Program-made: the position numbers and the translations under genes
Assembly: GCA_013397795.1 (NCBI GenBank)
Contig: VZTJ01004023.1
Location: 2,535,105-2,599,104, forward strand
DNA from: Orthonyx spaldingii
Taxonomy: Eukaryota > Chordata > Aves > Passeriformes > Orthonychidae
DNA length: 64,000 nt
Direction: 5' to 3'
Shown: positions 28,501-43,500 of the stretch, one piece after another
Numbering within the stretch: the stretch's first letter is position 1
How the letters are laid out: the number at the start of each line of letters is the position of its first letter
Notes under the pieces: model-generated
What the model was told of the DNA's origin: nothing
Databases searched by the model: none
The model's input: only the letters and a program-made list of their open reading frames with translations

Positions 28501-31500
28501 CACACATGGTAGATGAAGTCAGGACAAGTCAAGCATTAACCAGCTAGAAATACAAAGGAAATCCTGTTAATGTTCTGTGGATAAACAGCACAGCCACAGT
28601 TCAGCTCACATGCTATAGGAAGTTATGTGAAGGCTGCTACTGGCCTGTCTGAAACCTTCTCCATGCTGAACACACTCAGCTCTCTCAGCTGAGTGACAGC
28701 TCAGCTGCAGCACAGCAGGTTCTGTGAAACTTCCCTCCTTCCTCCCTGACAGTTTGTGTTCTCCACAGCTCCCTCACGGCTTCAAGTTCTCATTCTCATC
28801 TTCAAAAACTCCTCACAACCAACATCTGTGGTACTTTTGCCAGCTCAGTGTCTGCAGCAGCCTCCTGGCTATAATGAGCTGTTCCTGTTGTTTTGACAGA
28901 TTCGCACATTAAGCAATTTGCAGAAGAGTCTCTCTTCTGCCAAAGCACTGCGTTAATTTTTATATGGACAAGAACCTTCCCTGCTCCTACCAGAAGTCAA
29001 TCCAGACAAGAACATGAGTCCCATCATGACAAGTTCATCTTTCCCTCAAAAATTACTTTTTCTACTTCATAGTAGAAGGTAAGACCTGTCATTTTTTTTA
29101 CCAAATACATCCTTGAAATAATATTAACTACATTTCTCCCTCTACCTCTGAACTTTTTTTCTTCCTGTTAGCACAAACAAAAAAGATATGCATATAAAAT
29201 TTACAGTCTTATTATTACTATTTTCACTGTAGCACTATACAAATGAATTCAAGCAAATTCAAAAGAAGAACTGACCACATGATTAATTCTTTTAACATGA
29301 ACACCTTTGAATTACACTAAAAACAAAAGCAGTTAAGCATCACAAGAAAAAAGACTAATATGAAAAAGTGGGGACTTTATATTAGACAATTCTGCAGACA
29401 TTCAGTCATCAAACCTATTTACATGCACATATGAGGAAGAGAAGAGATGAAGCTCTAAGAGCTTTATTGAAACTGCAGTGCCACAGGCAATAACTAAAAA
29501 CCTAGTTCAGGAGAAGACACCATTATGGAAAGGCAAAGTTAACTGCTTATGAACTCTTAGTAGTACTTACTCATTCAGAGATGAAAGTCAACTACATGGA
29601 AATTTTCAGGTTTTAAAACCTTAACTAAGTTTTTAGGAGATACTTCCATTCCCATCCTAGTTCATCAGGCAAATGGAGTTCATCCACAACTCTCCAGTAA
29701 AAATTCACTTTATGTCACGACTGAACACCAGTGTTTGAGAAAGTTAAGAAGCAAAAACACAGCAAAATATAAAAATTTGCTGCCTTAGGGGGAAGATTTT
29801 TACTACAGCATAATGTGCAATACAGCACATTTATGTCTGCTAAGGGAACCATACATTTGAAGTTCCAGACTTCTGTGAGTTGAAAATGTGAGCAGTAATG
29901 TTACAATAGCAGTTAAACCTAGCAAAAAGGATAAGAAACTTAAAAGAAAAGGAAAAATACTCTGGTTATGTATTTATAATGGTGGCAAAACATTCTTTTC
30001 CTAGATCACATTTAAAAACCTGAGGGCAACAGCCTTAACTATAGATTAAGAACACTAACGATAGCTATTAAAACAGAGATTAAAAGGAGCTATCATCTCC
30101 TTTGAATACCTGAACTTTTACCACCTTTATTCTAGTTGTCTTAACAGATGCAGTCTGTGCATCTGATGGATCTTTGAGAAGGAGCATGAATCCAGTAAGA
30201 GACAGCAGAGACACAGGAGCCGTCATTATAAAAGAAGCTGAGAAATTCTATGAAAAGAAGTAGGAAAACATTACAATCCCAGTTCTGCAAAAACACATTA
30301 CTTAGTAATGTCCCTCTGTCACAACACTAATTTGAAGCCAACACCGTTTACGGTCACCAGTGTGTCTTAGTATTTCAGATTCCTTCTCAACTCAGGGAAC
30401 TGTTGAGCTTACTTAAATCACGGTCTTTTGCAAGAGTCTCAAGAATACATAAATTCCCTGCTTAGAGAACTCCTGAACTGTTCTGAGTAACTCCTATAGA
30501 TGTTAAGCTATAAAATATATGCCAAAACCAAGAAACAAAAGGATATCTACCATTTGAGATTTTTACAAGCAGATATAGGGAAAAAATACATGTATTTCCT
30601 AATAACATGTCACAGAAGGGAAAAAAAAAAAAAATCTACGTTTTTTCTCCATTTGTTATGCCAATTCCTCCTTGACTGACAAGACCTCAAATTTTGGTGA
30701 CACTGGCCTTTAAATGCCATCCTAATGTAAATGACATGTGAGAGTATAAAAAAAACCACCTGCTTTATGCCTACAGAATGCACTAACCAAACGAGCCTTT
30801 CTTTCAGCAGGTACTTAGAATTTACTAGCTGCAGCTGAACTAGAGAATGCAGATGGAAAGGAAATGGCAGGTGTAACACAACCTCTACAAAAACATTTCT
30901 TTCAGGTTAGGAAATTCTTCATATATAGCATTTGTATGTGCATTCGTGTTGGTGGGGGTGCACAGCGAGCAACTGTGTCAATGCTCCTACCCTGGCTGCA
31001 GATGGAGGTTGCTCTTTATCCCACCTCACCTGTTCCATGCACAAACAAGGCAGCACCTGCTACACAACCTCATGTTTTGCCTCTGCCAGATTCCCCTCGA
31101 GATGGAAGAACTAAGAGAACATAGAGCAATGTGGTGACTTTCCAAAGGCATGAGTGACACCTCACAAAGCCCCAGCTGGGAATCAACGCCCTTATTGTTT
31201 AAAGTGTGCAATGTACACAGACACGACATGGTAAATTCACAACAGTACTTCATCCTATACACACACCCAGAGCCATATAGGAAGATGTAGAAGACACTTC
31301 CACCAAAATTGTTCCTGATCAGCAGGGGTGTCTGAGCTGCAGGAGACTGAGCAACAAAGGCATCAACAAGGCACCAACAAGGTGTTCTTTCAGCAAGGCC
31401 ACTGGAAGAGGCTGCACTCTTAAACAGGCACTACCATCAGCTGATCTGTGTCAGTGGTCTCATCACATGCACCACAGTGATCAAATACCCTATTGAAATC

Positions 31501-34500
31501 TCCTGGTACAGACACTGTGACCAAGACTTTTCAGAAAAAAACAAGGATCTAAAAGAAATCACGACAGCAGCCTTTTTTGGAACTGAAAGTAAAAGAAAAA
31601 ACACCTTCTGAAGGATACACCCGATTTCATAACTGCAACAGTGTGAAATTTCAAAAGGAAAACCAGACAAAGTCCTTTCCTGATTCAGAATCCATTTGTA
31701 TAAAGTCAAAGCTCATCAACACAGATTGATTCACTCTCACTGCTTATCCTGAGACCCCTGTAACTACAAGCGACATAAGCTAAAGAGACTGTGTGGTAAT
31801 GCTGCAACATTTTTTCTACCAATTAAAACATTGGGGTTTATACTTTTGTAATGTTTTTCCTTTTGTTCACAAGTGTATTAATTACAGTCAGTACTTACAA
31901 CTTTTTAATGTTCTGTGGGAATGAATAAATTGTACCATAATCTTGCTCAGTTAATTTACAGCAAATTATGTCTACATACTGTCTTCTAATAAGAAGAAAA
32001 CTAGATAGCACATTCATTTAAACTACATTTCATATCACTGACAACACATCTACAGAATGTCAGTAATTTTATTCATACTAATAAACTCTTTAAAAAACAA
32101 ATGCTAGAGATAAAAGGACAGTAAACTCACAAAAAATGACTAAGAACTTCAATTGTCTTTGATTCACGTGAAACAAGAATTGCCAGAAGCTGAAGCTATT
32201 TGAACTGGGGTGGGAGCAGAAGGGGAGACCAATACCATTTCATAGAAAATCTTAAAATAGTATGAAAATATTACTTTGTACAATTTAAGCCTCTTTCATT
32301 AGTATATTATTCTCATTAATAGATATTGTCATCAGTACATATTTAATTTAATTACACTAGTAAAATATTAGTTTAGGAAGTAAGTTTAGCAACATTATGT
32401 GAGTGATCAGTTTAGTAACAAAGCAACTATTTTAGAAAAAGGTTAGACCAAATATATAGTATATTTTTATGTTTCTTTAAGTATATGGGATTTGTGTATA
32501 TAAGGTTTGATCTCATCCTCATTTTGTAGTTGTCCAAAGACAAAAACTTCAAAAGACACACACATTATTGTCTATTCTGCAATCTGGTGGAAAAAAAGTG
32601 TGAACCTCCACATACTTGATCCTAGCACCCAGAAAGTTCTGTCTGCTGTGAGAATAAAGATTTAAACTATATACTTTCATTTTTCAACAGCAGACGAAAC
32701 TAAGTTCTTACCCCATAACTTCACATCTTTACTACTAGATCACTAGTGAAATGTTTTATTTTAGCTGTCATTTTGCTTCTTGGCACGTAAGTCAGTTTTG
32801 TAAACAAGCCAAACAACAGAATAAAAAAATGAAAAAAAAAAAAAACAAAAAAACCCAAACCAAGAACAGATAACCCTTCAGAAAGATGAGGAGTCTACTT
32901 ATGACCAACAATAGATCACAATCACATTTAAGATGACCGTTCTTCCCTATGTCTCACATTATAAACCTCATCAAAAGAGAAAGACTGGAATACATTTTAC
33001 CAATTTTATAAACACTGCAATAATTTCTCTTCATGGTCCTGTTACCTTAAAGAAAAGGCTAAAACAAGATAAATCACTAAATGTGTTCTTAAACTACCAA
33101 CGAATAAAAAAGGAAGCATCAGCTATCCTGAAATAAAGACCTTCTCTTCAGAGAGGACAAAAGTGGTAAGTATTATAAGTTAGGAAAAGTGTCAAGGGAA
33201 TAACTCGATGAATTGAAAAACCCTATTCTAAATGGAAAATTGCACAAATAGGATAGGTAAAACCTTGAATTGAAAAGTTTAACTATAATGATGGAAGACT
33301 ACAAAAAAAATTCTATTAGCTCCTCCAAAAACTTTCCTTCTGAAGTAAGACTTCAAAGTCCTATTGTAAAATATTAAATAATGAAATCTATCTCTTTATG
33401 AACACTGAACAATATGCTTCAAAATTAATTTCATAACTCAAGTGTCTAATAGGAACACTCCAGAAGCAAAAAATTCTTCTAATTAATTTACAGAACATAA
33501 ATATGATGTTTAAGCAAGACTCTCTTACAAAAACTTAGATGAAATTTACAGTAAAATAACCTTTCATGCTGAAATGAAACAGTAGGAAAGTCTGTATTTA
33601 AAGCTTTTCATAATTCTACCTTACCAAGTTGAGCAAGAATCAGTATCAAGGAGATTAATGACTCAAGTTACTGACTGCTTAAGTGTTAAATCACTTCACA
33701 AAACAAATCCAGAAAAATGTATGTGCTTCCAGGGACCCAAACACTTGTATTATTCATTTCCTAATGCTGGCTGTTATCACAAACCAATTAAACACCCGTA
33801 AGACACACGTGAAAAATCTGGGCAGTTTCAGATCAGAAAGGTCCATGTTCGTTCTTAGATACGTAATGAAGCAAAGAACCTCCAAAATCCAGACTTTTCT
33901 GTTAATGACCCAAAAGATTCCACAAATGGCATAAAATAAAGCAGAAAGTGATGACTGGTCAGGTCAAGACCCACACAGACAAAGATGCTCTCTTAATTAC
34001 AGATAATAACCAATACCAGATTGCCACACATGGAAACCAATTTACATATTAACCTAAAAATCATCTTTCTTTGAGTTAATATATATTGATGCATCCTTAC
34101 CAAGCTTCAGGTAACAGCAAAGCATACTCATGTGGTGAAGTAGTCTCTGGAAAATTGGAGAGAATTGCCTGTCTGTGTGAAAGTAAAGCCGATCCATGGA
34201 AAGTGAACAATATTTCCAGGGCTCTGACATTGCTTTCCTAAAGAACAGAACAGTAAGCTGCAGAGCTTAAGACTGATTTAGACTGAAAATGCGCAAGAAA
34301 GCTTAGGTCATACAACAAACAGTTCATTTTTTTATTTTCTTTAGCAACAAAGACAATAAGGTCAGGGTCACAGCATTTATTTATTTATAACTGAAAAAAG
34401 ACACCCCCTCTTAAATTTCCATTGAGATTCAACCAAGCTCAAAGGGAGAGAGAAAAAGCACTTAAGTCCAAACAGCAATATCAAAACAACATTGCATTCC

Positions 34501-37500
34501 AGCAACATAAATATTAATACCCGAGCATAAGTTCTTGCTGAAAGTACAATATTCTGATTTCTGAACTTCTTAAAGAATTCTCCATCATAATGCTGCTCAG
34601 CTGCATGAGGTCCTCCAAGGATTTCCTTTAAAAAAAAAAAAAAAACAAAAAACCGAGAGACTGCTTTTTATGCAAGATTTACAAAAGCATGAAAAAGCCT
34701 ACACATCTTTTTATCCTAGGACGAGTAAGTATGAGACATATGCTGAAAAGTATGCTGGGTTTTTTGTTTCAATATGAAAAAAAGAGATGCATTTTTGACT
34801 GAGAAGCTAAGACAATTCTCTGCCTTATTTTAATTAAGGTTTAGCCATCATTAGTTACAGAGATGTGGTAAAAGCCATAATGTGTGTTGCATTGCCAACT
34901 GCAAATTTAAAATATAAAAACTTAGCAAAATACAGTTTGACATTCCAAAAACCTTCACTTTGGTAAGCTCAGGAAGAAAAAGATTTGTTAGAGAACCTGC
35001 ACAGAACTTGCCAATTCAACTGACGGAAATCACAGTAATCCTGCCTGAACTCTACATTCCATGTTGTTGCATAATTCAATTCCCTGCAGACACAGGATGT
35101 TCAAAGCAGGCTTTTGCTCAACTGCACCTCTCAAGACTAGAAACTAGCCTTTTGAAACAGTGAAGCAGCAGAAACACAGTCACTTGAACAGAAAGTGTCT
35201 TACTTTTCTCCAGTGACAGTCTGTAGCCTTTCAAGAAGACTATGAACAATAATACCACAACAAAAAACAAAAACAAAACAAAACAAAAAAAAAAAAAAAA
35301 AGAAAAAAATATATATATATATGATGATGTGATACAGAAGTTGCAAGAATACCTATGGTGTGATAACTCAGAACTCACCTCATAGGTCTCAAGGCGATCA
35401 AGGTAAGTTAACAGCTTCAGCCTGCTACGGCAGAGCTCCTTCTGTTCCAGTGTCAGCCTGTGTTCAGAACAGGAATTTTCATGTTTGCCATTAATATTTT
35501 ATGTCATGTGCATATGAAGATGAAGGTTACACATTTTAATGATTTTGTGCACTGGGATATATCAAGAAATTAAGTAAAGAAAGAACTTTGACACAATATA
35601 ATGCCAACTAAGATTTAAACACTTTTCTATTAGGAATAATATATGTGAGAGTAATTATGTTATTGCAACTGTGTAGATATTATAAAACTATAACTGTGAA
35701 TAAAACATGGCCTAACATTTCATTTACTTTGAGAAGTTTACTGATAATAGCAGTTCTTGACGCTTCTTGGCCTCTTTTTCCTTTCTAGTATCCATTTCTT
35801 CATTTGGTGACAAAAAGTCTTCATAGGGAATTTCAATGTCCACCTCTCCCGGTAGGATAAATCTGGAAAACAAAACCAACACTCTAAGTATTGAAGATAA
35901 AAAGGGGAAAAAAAAAACCCAACAAAAATATACGGTGAACTAATTCTTGAAAAGACATATTAATCAGTTTTTCATGTATGTTTTGACTAAAAAACTACAC
36001 ATTTATAGAAAAATACTTGGTTCTTCTGTTGTAAACAAACAGGAGTCATCACAACCCAAAAAGAGACATCAACTTTTATTTCCACTCCCTCCCTAAAACA
36101 AACCAAAACTAAACTTAATAAAAGTTTCTAAATTCCACAGCTAGCAGTGGAGTTGGCAGCAGCTCTACAGCACAATGGTAATAGATGAGTGCACAAAGAC
36201 AGAACAGTCTCTTTCTGTTTCTACCACCAGGAACTGAATACTGAGGAGAATTGTCTCTACTGTGTCTGGCTTCTGCTTGATCAATATAATTAAGACATAT
36301 AACAAAACACATTTATAGAATTAGTTGCAGCTTTCAGAAGTGGTAAAAGAAACAGATCCTCATAGTAAAATTGTGACATCATAAATTCCCTCTGATGAAG
36401 AAATTACAGGGCATATATTTACAATGAACCCTACATTTTATATACATACAGAGGTAAAATGTATAGGTACTTTGTGGACATCTACAGAATAGTCTGAATC
36501 ACAGCATGACCTTTCTTTATGTCCTGCAAAAGCTTCTCAATATTTTCACTAGTGGCTGATAAGAAAAAAAAAAAATTACCAAATTACTACAAAGTACTTT
36601 ATACACCATTCTTTAAAAAGAAAACAAACAAAAAGAACTCTTCCCAAACCTGCCACCATCTTCTCCTTTTCCTATGGCCACAAGAGCCTCCAAGTCTGTG
36701 CCTTTCAAGCCATACTGAAGCAGCTTCTTAGCAGCATCTGCATTTTCTGGAACTCTTTCTAAGCATTCATGAAGGACCCATGCACGTTTCTTGATTTTGC
36801 TCTGTCCAAAAACAAGAGCACGGACACAATGTTACATGGTCCAATCTGAAGCAATGGAACCAGAGATTACGTTCAAGTCTCCTCATGTATTTCTTCCACT
36901 TAAGAAAATGTCGAGTTCCTCTAATGACTGACAATGCAAACCAACAAAAGAGATGAGAATGCAATAAACACAATTCCTGCAGAGTGTATGTGGCAGAAAA
37001 GGGCACAGAAATACCAAATTATTTAGTAGAACTTCCACAACAACAGAACCAGAAGTTATTATTTGTACTTTCTAATTAATATCACTCCTCTTTACACTAA
37101 ATAAAATGTGATGGTTTGGGGGCAAAATACATGTTTTATAAACCAAGTCTATGTATTCCACAATAGCACTAGAGTCATTTTCAATACCATCCCCTTCACA
37201 TGCCAATAGGATCCTGTGACAGAAAAGGCACCAGAATTACAACACACATTTGCCTTGTCTGCTGATCTTCAGTTGACATTACAGATCACATACAGAATGG
37301 CTAAATTTAGACATTCAGTCAATATCTGACTTGAAAAATAAAACAGATTATATTTCTCTTGATCTCTTGGAATACTTTAGCCTGGACTAACATACCTATC
37401 TATACTACTATATATACACTAATATACCTACATACCTATACTACTAATACTACACTATATCTACTATACTAATACTAAACTATGTATTACTATACTATAC

Positions 37501-40500
37501 TAACAGTATACCTCTACTGCTAATACTTTACCACAACCATGAGGTTGCACAACTTCGACACCACTTGTCTGCCGAGTTAGAAGTCTTTCTTCCCAGCCAA
37601 AAAAACCCCATGTTGAATTCCACTGAAAAGCTCACTTACAGTTAGCAGAGTTCACAGCAAATTTTGTTACTCAAACTTCACCTTCCCAATTTATTTTCTA
37701 AAATAATTGGAAGTTTAAACACTTGATATTTCCAATTATTATTCTTCATTTGCCAGGCAATAATCTACTGCTGCATGTGGGGGAAGAGATTACACACAGA
37801 AAGTGTGTTGCTATTAACAGGAGTTAGAAGATGATACAAAAGAAAGACTTTCATTAACTGCCAAGGTTTCTAGATCAGGCCTTCAGTTAAACTGCTCTCT
37901 TATACATAACATGAAATGGAATTTGCAGGACAATTCTTCAAACTGCAACCAATTTACGTTGCATATATAAGAACACAATTGAGAATTCCATTTCTGTAAA
38001 GATAACACAGTCATTCTGATAAGAAAGGCTGAAAAAAAGAAATCACAAAACACAAACGCACCAAGTAGTCTTGAATTGAAGCAACATTAACAGTCGATTT
38101 CCTCCACTGTCTTTGGTACACCAGATCAGAATCAAGGCCATATGTTTGAGCTAAAGACAAAGCTTCCCCATATTCTTCATTATCAATCTAAAAAAGCAAA
38201 CACATGAAAATGAAAGTCATCTGATTTCCATATTAAACAATCAATTGTTAATTGTATGTGTTGAAAGAGGTAGAGGGATAATTACTGTGGGTATGCATAA
38301 GCAGGTAGGAAAAAGACTGGTTTAAGATACAGGTAAGTAAGACACAGATCTGACTGACACCTCTAGAAAATCAGAGATTTTCCTCTCAAATAAAAGGAAG
38401 ATGTGATTTACATAGCATCATATTAGTTATACATCATATTTAGTCTGATATCAGCATTCCCTGGGAACTCTAACAGCTACAGAGTGGCCTGGTTTACAAT
38501 CAGAACAACTGGAATGGCCTAGACAAAGCAGTCTGTCCAAGAGCCTTAAACACAAAGCAGTATCTGTTTGGTAAGAATGAATCACAGGCCTAATTTGTAC
38601 ATAAATCTGAAAAAACATGCAAAGCATTCACATCAGACTGCAAGTTAACCCACTCCTGGGCCAACAACAAGTATTTCATTCGATATATTTGCCAAGTCTT
38701 TCACTATGTGCAAACACAGAAGTACCTGTCAAGTCTAGCAAAGCCAATGAGGCACAGGGTCTCCCACTGAAAACCTCATCTCATTTCCATTATTGTAATG
38801 CTAGTTTTAAACAAGAATCCCATTGATTGGGTGACACAGGACACTGCCAGTTAAGAGACTCTCAGAAATATGTGCCTAAATCCTTTTGTTAACACAGCAG
38901 GAATTAAAAGAAAAATAAAAAGCTCTTTCTAAATAATTCTGATTAAAAGAGATGTGACCTTTCTTTCTAGACTTACTTTTCTCTGGTACAGTTCCTCTGG
39001 AGTCGTGGATCTCAAGCTGACCAGGCGGAAATTCTTTGTAATAGTACGTGGTCGTTTCCGTGGAGGAGCAAATCGTTCCATTTCTGTCACAAAGTACAGG
39101 CCTTGCTTTAGGTAGCTGAAGTATCTGTCCTTAGCAGAAGTTTCATCATCTGAGTCAGAGTCATCTTCTCCCTCATCTTCATCGCCAGGCCTGCTCTCCA
39201 AGCGCAATCTTTTTGGAACAAGTTTTATCTCACACTGCACAGAAAACATGAACAAAAAGCATCCACGTAGTACACCTAAACTAGTTCGGTGAGACCTGAG
39301 TACATCTCCACTTCCAGTACTTCAGATTTCAGAATCAACATCCTTCCTCCCCTTCTCCTTTAAACCCCTTATTTCTCAGTTTGCTTAAGCTGTTCCACAA
39401 ACCCTGACTGCATGTATCTCCTGGATCTGAGGCTTCACCCCCACCTACCAAAGTGAAGGCTTCAGAGTAACCTGCCATTACACTGAACCTCCTGCACTAG
39501 CTCAGACAGGGCAGAACTGAACATCTTCCCACAGTTTTCTATAGCTTACTGCAGCATACAGGAGTGTTTTCAACTCTCAGCTATCCAAAGTAAGGTATTC
39601 TGTTCAAAGCAATCTCAGACTATATCCTTAGGCTGTAGTATGCCAGTCACTGGCTGTACACATTATTTACAGAATAATACAACTTTCCAAAAACATACAC
39701 ACAAGCTTTGGTGTGTACTGAGATTTGCTGATTCTAATAACAAACTTTTGATTAATATGTTTAAGACCAATTTCAATATAAGCTTTAGAAAATAGTCATT
39801 TTCTCAGTTTTAATTAAAATTACTGATTAACTTTATTATATTCTACTCCATTCTGGAATCCTACTGAAGATAAACAACAAAATGTATCTCTTACATGGCT
39901 CTGCCTTAATTGTGTTCCCATGTCTAACTGAAATGTGTTCACTCTCTCTTTAAGAGCCATGTATTTCAAAGTGGAAAAGGGATGGTTGCAGTGTCCTTCA
40001 GACGCACTTGCATACAAGGCAAGGTTACAACAAGTCAAGTTGTCAAAACAAATTCTTTTCTGTTGCAAGTTTCCTCTCATTGAAACTCAGCCTTCCAGGA
40101 GTTTTGCTTCTACTCTCCACAAGTTATTTATTGTTTTATCAAGATTTCTTACAATAGTTAAGCTGCAAGTTCAGAATTTACCTGCAATACTCATCTACAG
40201 ATAAGGAAGCAGAATCACTTTTCCTGTTAGTAGTAACATCTTCTACTTTAACCCCCCCACCTTAGGATCACATATAAAAAAGCAAATTGTTGTACTGCAC
40301 TCCGAAAGGACACCTGCTTGTGCACATTCCTCACCTCCAGGCTTAGAAATCCTCCATCGTGAGCTGAAGTGACCTGAGGAGAGCTCTCAAACCATTCACA
40401 CGCCTTTCCCAGCAAGTTTCTTAATGTCTTGACTGATGACACAGTCAATGCACCAGAGCAGCGAGCGAGGATGACAGAATTATCTGCCCACCAATTTACA

Positions 40501-43500
40501 TCTATCAATGGGTAATAGGATTCTTTATCTAAAATGAGAATGCACCATATGAAGATAATGTTAAATCTCAGGTAAGAGCAGTAGAGACTTTAATTATGAA
40601 GAAATATGGTCTAATTTAACAGATATTTATTGCGATATTTGCAACCTTGGTTCACTAAGTTTGTATTTTATATCAATTATATTTTACTAAGCCGTTTTTG
40701 TATTAAATAAAGCTGTTGAGAATAAAAAGGAAACTTAATTACAAATATATCTAAATTATTTGGAAAAAAATTCACAGTAAACTGATTTACTTGCACAGAA
40801 AGTATCAAAGATCAAAAATCTGTCAAAGATCTACTTCATTAACTATCAGGCCATCCTTGACATGACAACAAACCCAATACTAATGAAAATCAGAAAAGGC
40901 TACAATGCTTTTGATGACAAGTAAACCTACAAACATATGTCAAGAGGAGGTTGTTAGGAATATCAAACTGAAAAACCAAATAAACAGAAAAGTCTCTAGG
41001 ACTGACAATGGAAGCCGAGGCATTTCCAAGACTGTCTTGATTATGGTAACTGGGTGTTGGGATAAAATGTTCATCAGAGAGTGGGCTCATTTTGCTCCCT
41101 ACATGTCACTTTCCACTCCTCTGATGAAAACAACAGCTCCCCAAACAGCACTAAGAAACAGGTCAGATTATCACCTTTTTCATTGTGCTTAGTCAGCAGC
41201 CTACCTATGAAGGTCAGTTGAATTAACCCAGAGACAGAATCACCAAGAAAAATAGTACAAAGAAACAGGAATCTTTTAACAATACAGATGCATACAAGCA
41301 GCAGCAAATGGATCATGGAATAGCTATTGATCTCTGCACTCTTGGAACAGCCATGCAATAACCGGGTGTTAAATGACTGCACAGGGTGGCCTGAATTTTC
41401 AGAAAACAATACAGACTGATGAGGCAAATCCAGTCAGAGCAAATAGCTTTAGAATTGTTTTTAGAATTTTAAACCAATATCTTTAAATTACATTAGCTCT
41501 CAAGATTTATTAGACATTTACAGAAAGAAAAAAATTAAATCCTGTGCTAACTGAAATATCAACTCCTTTATGCCTATGGCTACAAAAGCATTCCTACAAG
41601 AGAATCTGAAAAAGAACTACTGTGACACTCTTTAGCTCTGCCATGCAACAAATTCAAATCATACAATTTTGGCAACCTGACTGAGATTTAATTAAGCCAT
41701 TTCAGTCTTCATATATTTGCATTACTATTTTTAACTACACAGTGATATAAAATAATGATCTAACTGTACTGCATACCTTTTATTTTCTTTCTTTTTTCAC
41801 TAGAGAGCCTCCAGTCTGGGTTAAGCTCATCATAGCCTGGCTAAAAAAAAAAAAAAAAACAAAATTATATGCAAGCAAATTTTTGTAACACAGAATCCGT
41901 TTATTTGCTCTGTTGCTGACCCACTCATTCTTCATAAAAATGCTCCCTGTAAATTCAAACTCTTCTCAAGCATAAACATACAACCGCTGGTAGAGTCATT
42001 GTACTTTTCTACAGATAATTAAAACTAACCAAAACCACGAGACCTGGCCTGACCAGCTTTAAACACTAATCATACCCTAAAGATTTCTGAAATAAAGGTT
42101 CTTCAGCAATCAAAACCCAAGTGTTTGCTTCTCGTGTCTACACATAGGACTGTAGACACATAAAATAATCTCTAGAAGTGTCTGTGAGTGGTCCAGTGTG
42201 ACAGTCTAGTACAGTTCTGTAAGTATTTTCCCCAGCTCTTTTCAGAATCAGAAAGCGCCTTTCAAGACCATTGCAAGAAAAGAAGCAGCTGAGTTATTAA
42301 CTGATGCACTGCAAGGTTTAGAATTATGTCGCAGTGCTGTTGTTTTAATTACGATTTAGCAGTGACAGAAATCCTGCCCCCAAGTGCAACACAGTGGAAG
42401 TACAGGTGGCTGAAATAACCACAGCACATTTGGATCAAGAACGTGTTTTTCAGACTTGCTTTTTCAGTAGAAAGAGAAGAGTCTACTAATTAAAAGTAAA
42501 CATAAGGCCCCTCTAAGTTAATTTAACAAATATGTTTAGTTGACAACTACATTGGAATCACACATGTTATGAAAATGTACATTATACTTGGACACCAGCT
42601 TCACCCATAAAAAAAATTTTGATAACAGTGAAGTACTGAACATTCCTTTATATCACCCTTACTGAATTACAAAGTCCCGAGTGCTCCTTCAGAATACATA
42701 TTCATTATTGCTAAAAAAGAAGAAAACATACAACTTACTGTAAGCATCCTTGAGCATAATATGTCTGAAGTGTGTATTAAAAATAGAGATAAATGGGTAC
42801 ACATATATACACACGTAACACTTTTCCCAACACTACAGCAGGATTTCTTTGAGGGTTTTTTGTTTGTTTGTTTTGGTTGCTGTTTAAAAATGCTTTTCTA
42901 AATAAGCTTGAAATTACATTTCGATCCCATTTGTTTACTCTGTTTGGAATTGATATTGGTTCATGTCTTGTAGGTTTAGAACATAACACACAGTACTTCA
43001 AGTGAAAAGCCCTTCTTCATCTATTAGCCAAGAAATTAATGGGAGGAAAATCAGAATACTTCATATAGAAGTGTGCATCATTTCAGATTTTTCACTTTTC
43101 AAAATGCATTTCCTCACTAAAATAAAATTTTACCCTTACCCAGAAAGCATATTAGTTATTTGGAATTTTCTTTGGAAACTAATTAACTTTCAATTCCCAG
43201 TGTTTAAATTCACACTAGTCACATAAAAGTTTGCCAATGTCTGAGCAATTCCTAACACAAATTCCCCTACTTAGTTTTGCAAACAATTCCTGTAGAAAGC
43301 ATTGAACTTAACTGCAAATTGATTAAGAAAATAGTCTAGTGTCATCTGGCACAAGGCAAGGTAAATTTTGAGGGAGGAATATAAGAATACATTACACATC
43401 AAGCAGAATTTGGTTTCAACCATTGAAACAGATTCTATTTTATTGTTCCTATGTTCTATTTTCTAAAGGCATTTCAGTGTAACAGCATTGTAGTCTAATT

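Larger units (their letters stand above)
19554..34100 (-). other. NBAS: NBAS large intron, 14.5 kb
   Basis: The largest intron here, between window exons 20 and 21. It splits a Cys codon. It contains a CR1 tail (23145-23295), the open-frame cluster at 26006-27297, the exon-like block at 30110-30247 and an A-rich tract at 32821-32864. The rest, including 19.6-23.1 and 27.3-30.1 kb, shows no feature I can name. Confidence 0.85.
34626..36649 (-). other. NBAS: NBAS introns around window exons 17 and 18
   Basis: Introns 34626-35378, 35458-35727 and 35863-36649. The first holds the A-rich/TA repeat at 35258-35330 and a 16-A run against exon 19. No other element is seen. Confidence 0.75.
36802..38976 (-). 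other. NBAS: NBAS introns around window exon 15
   Basis: Introns 36802-38061 and 38188-38976. The first contains the low-complexity ACTA/TACT block at 37390-37528. Otherwise nothing is recognised. Confidence 0.75.

Noticed and set aside
28600..28900. Possible old CR1 antisense remnant (CTTCTCCATGCTGAACACACTCAGCTCTCTCAGC)
   Set aside because: The similarity is limited to one short block, too weak to list as an element.
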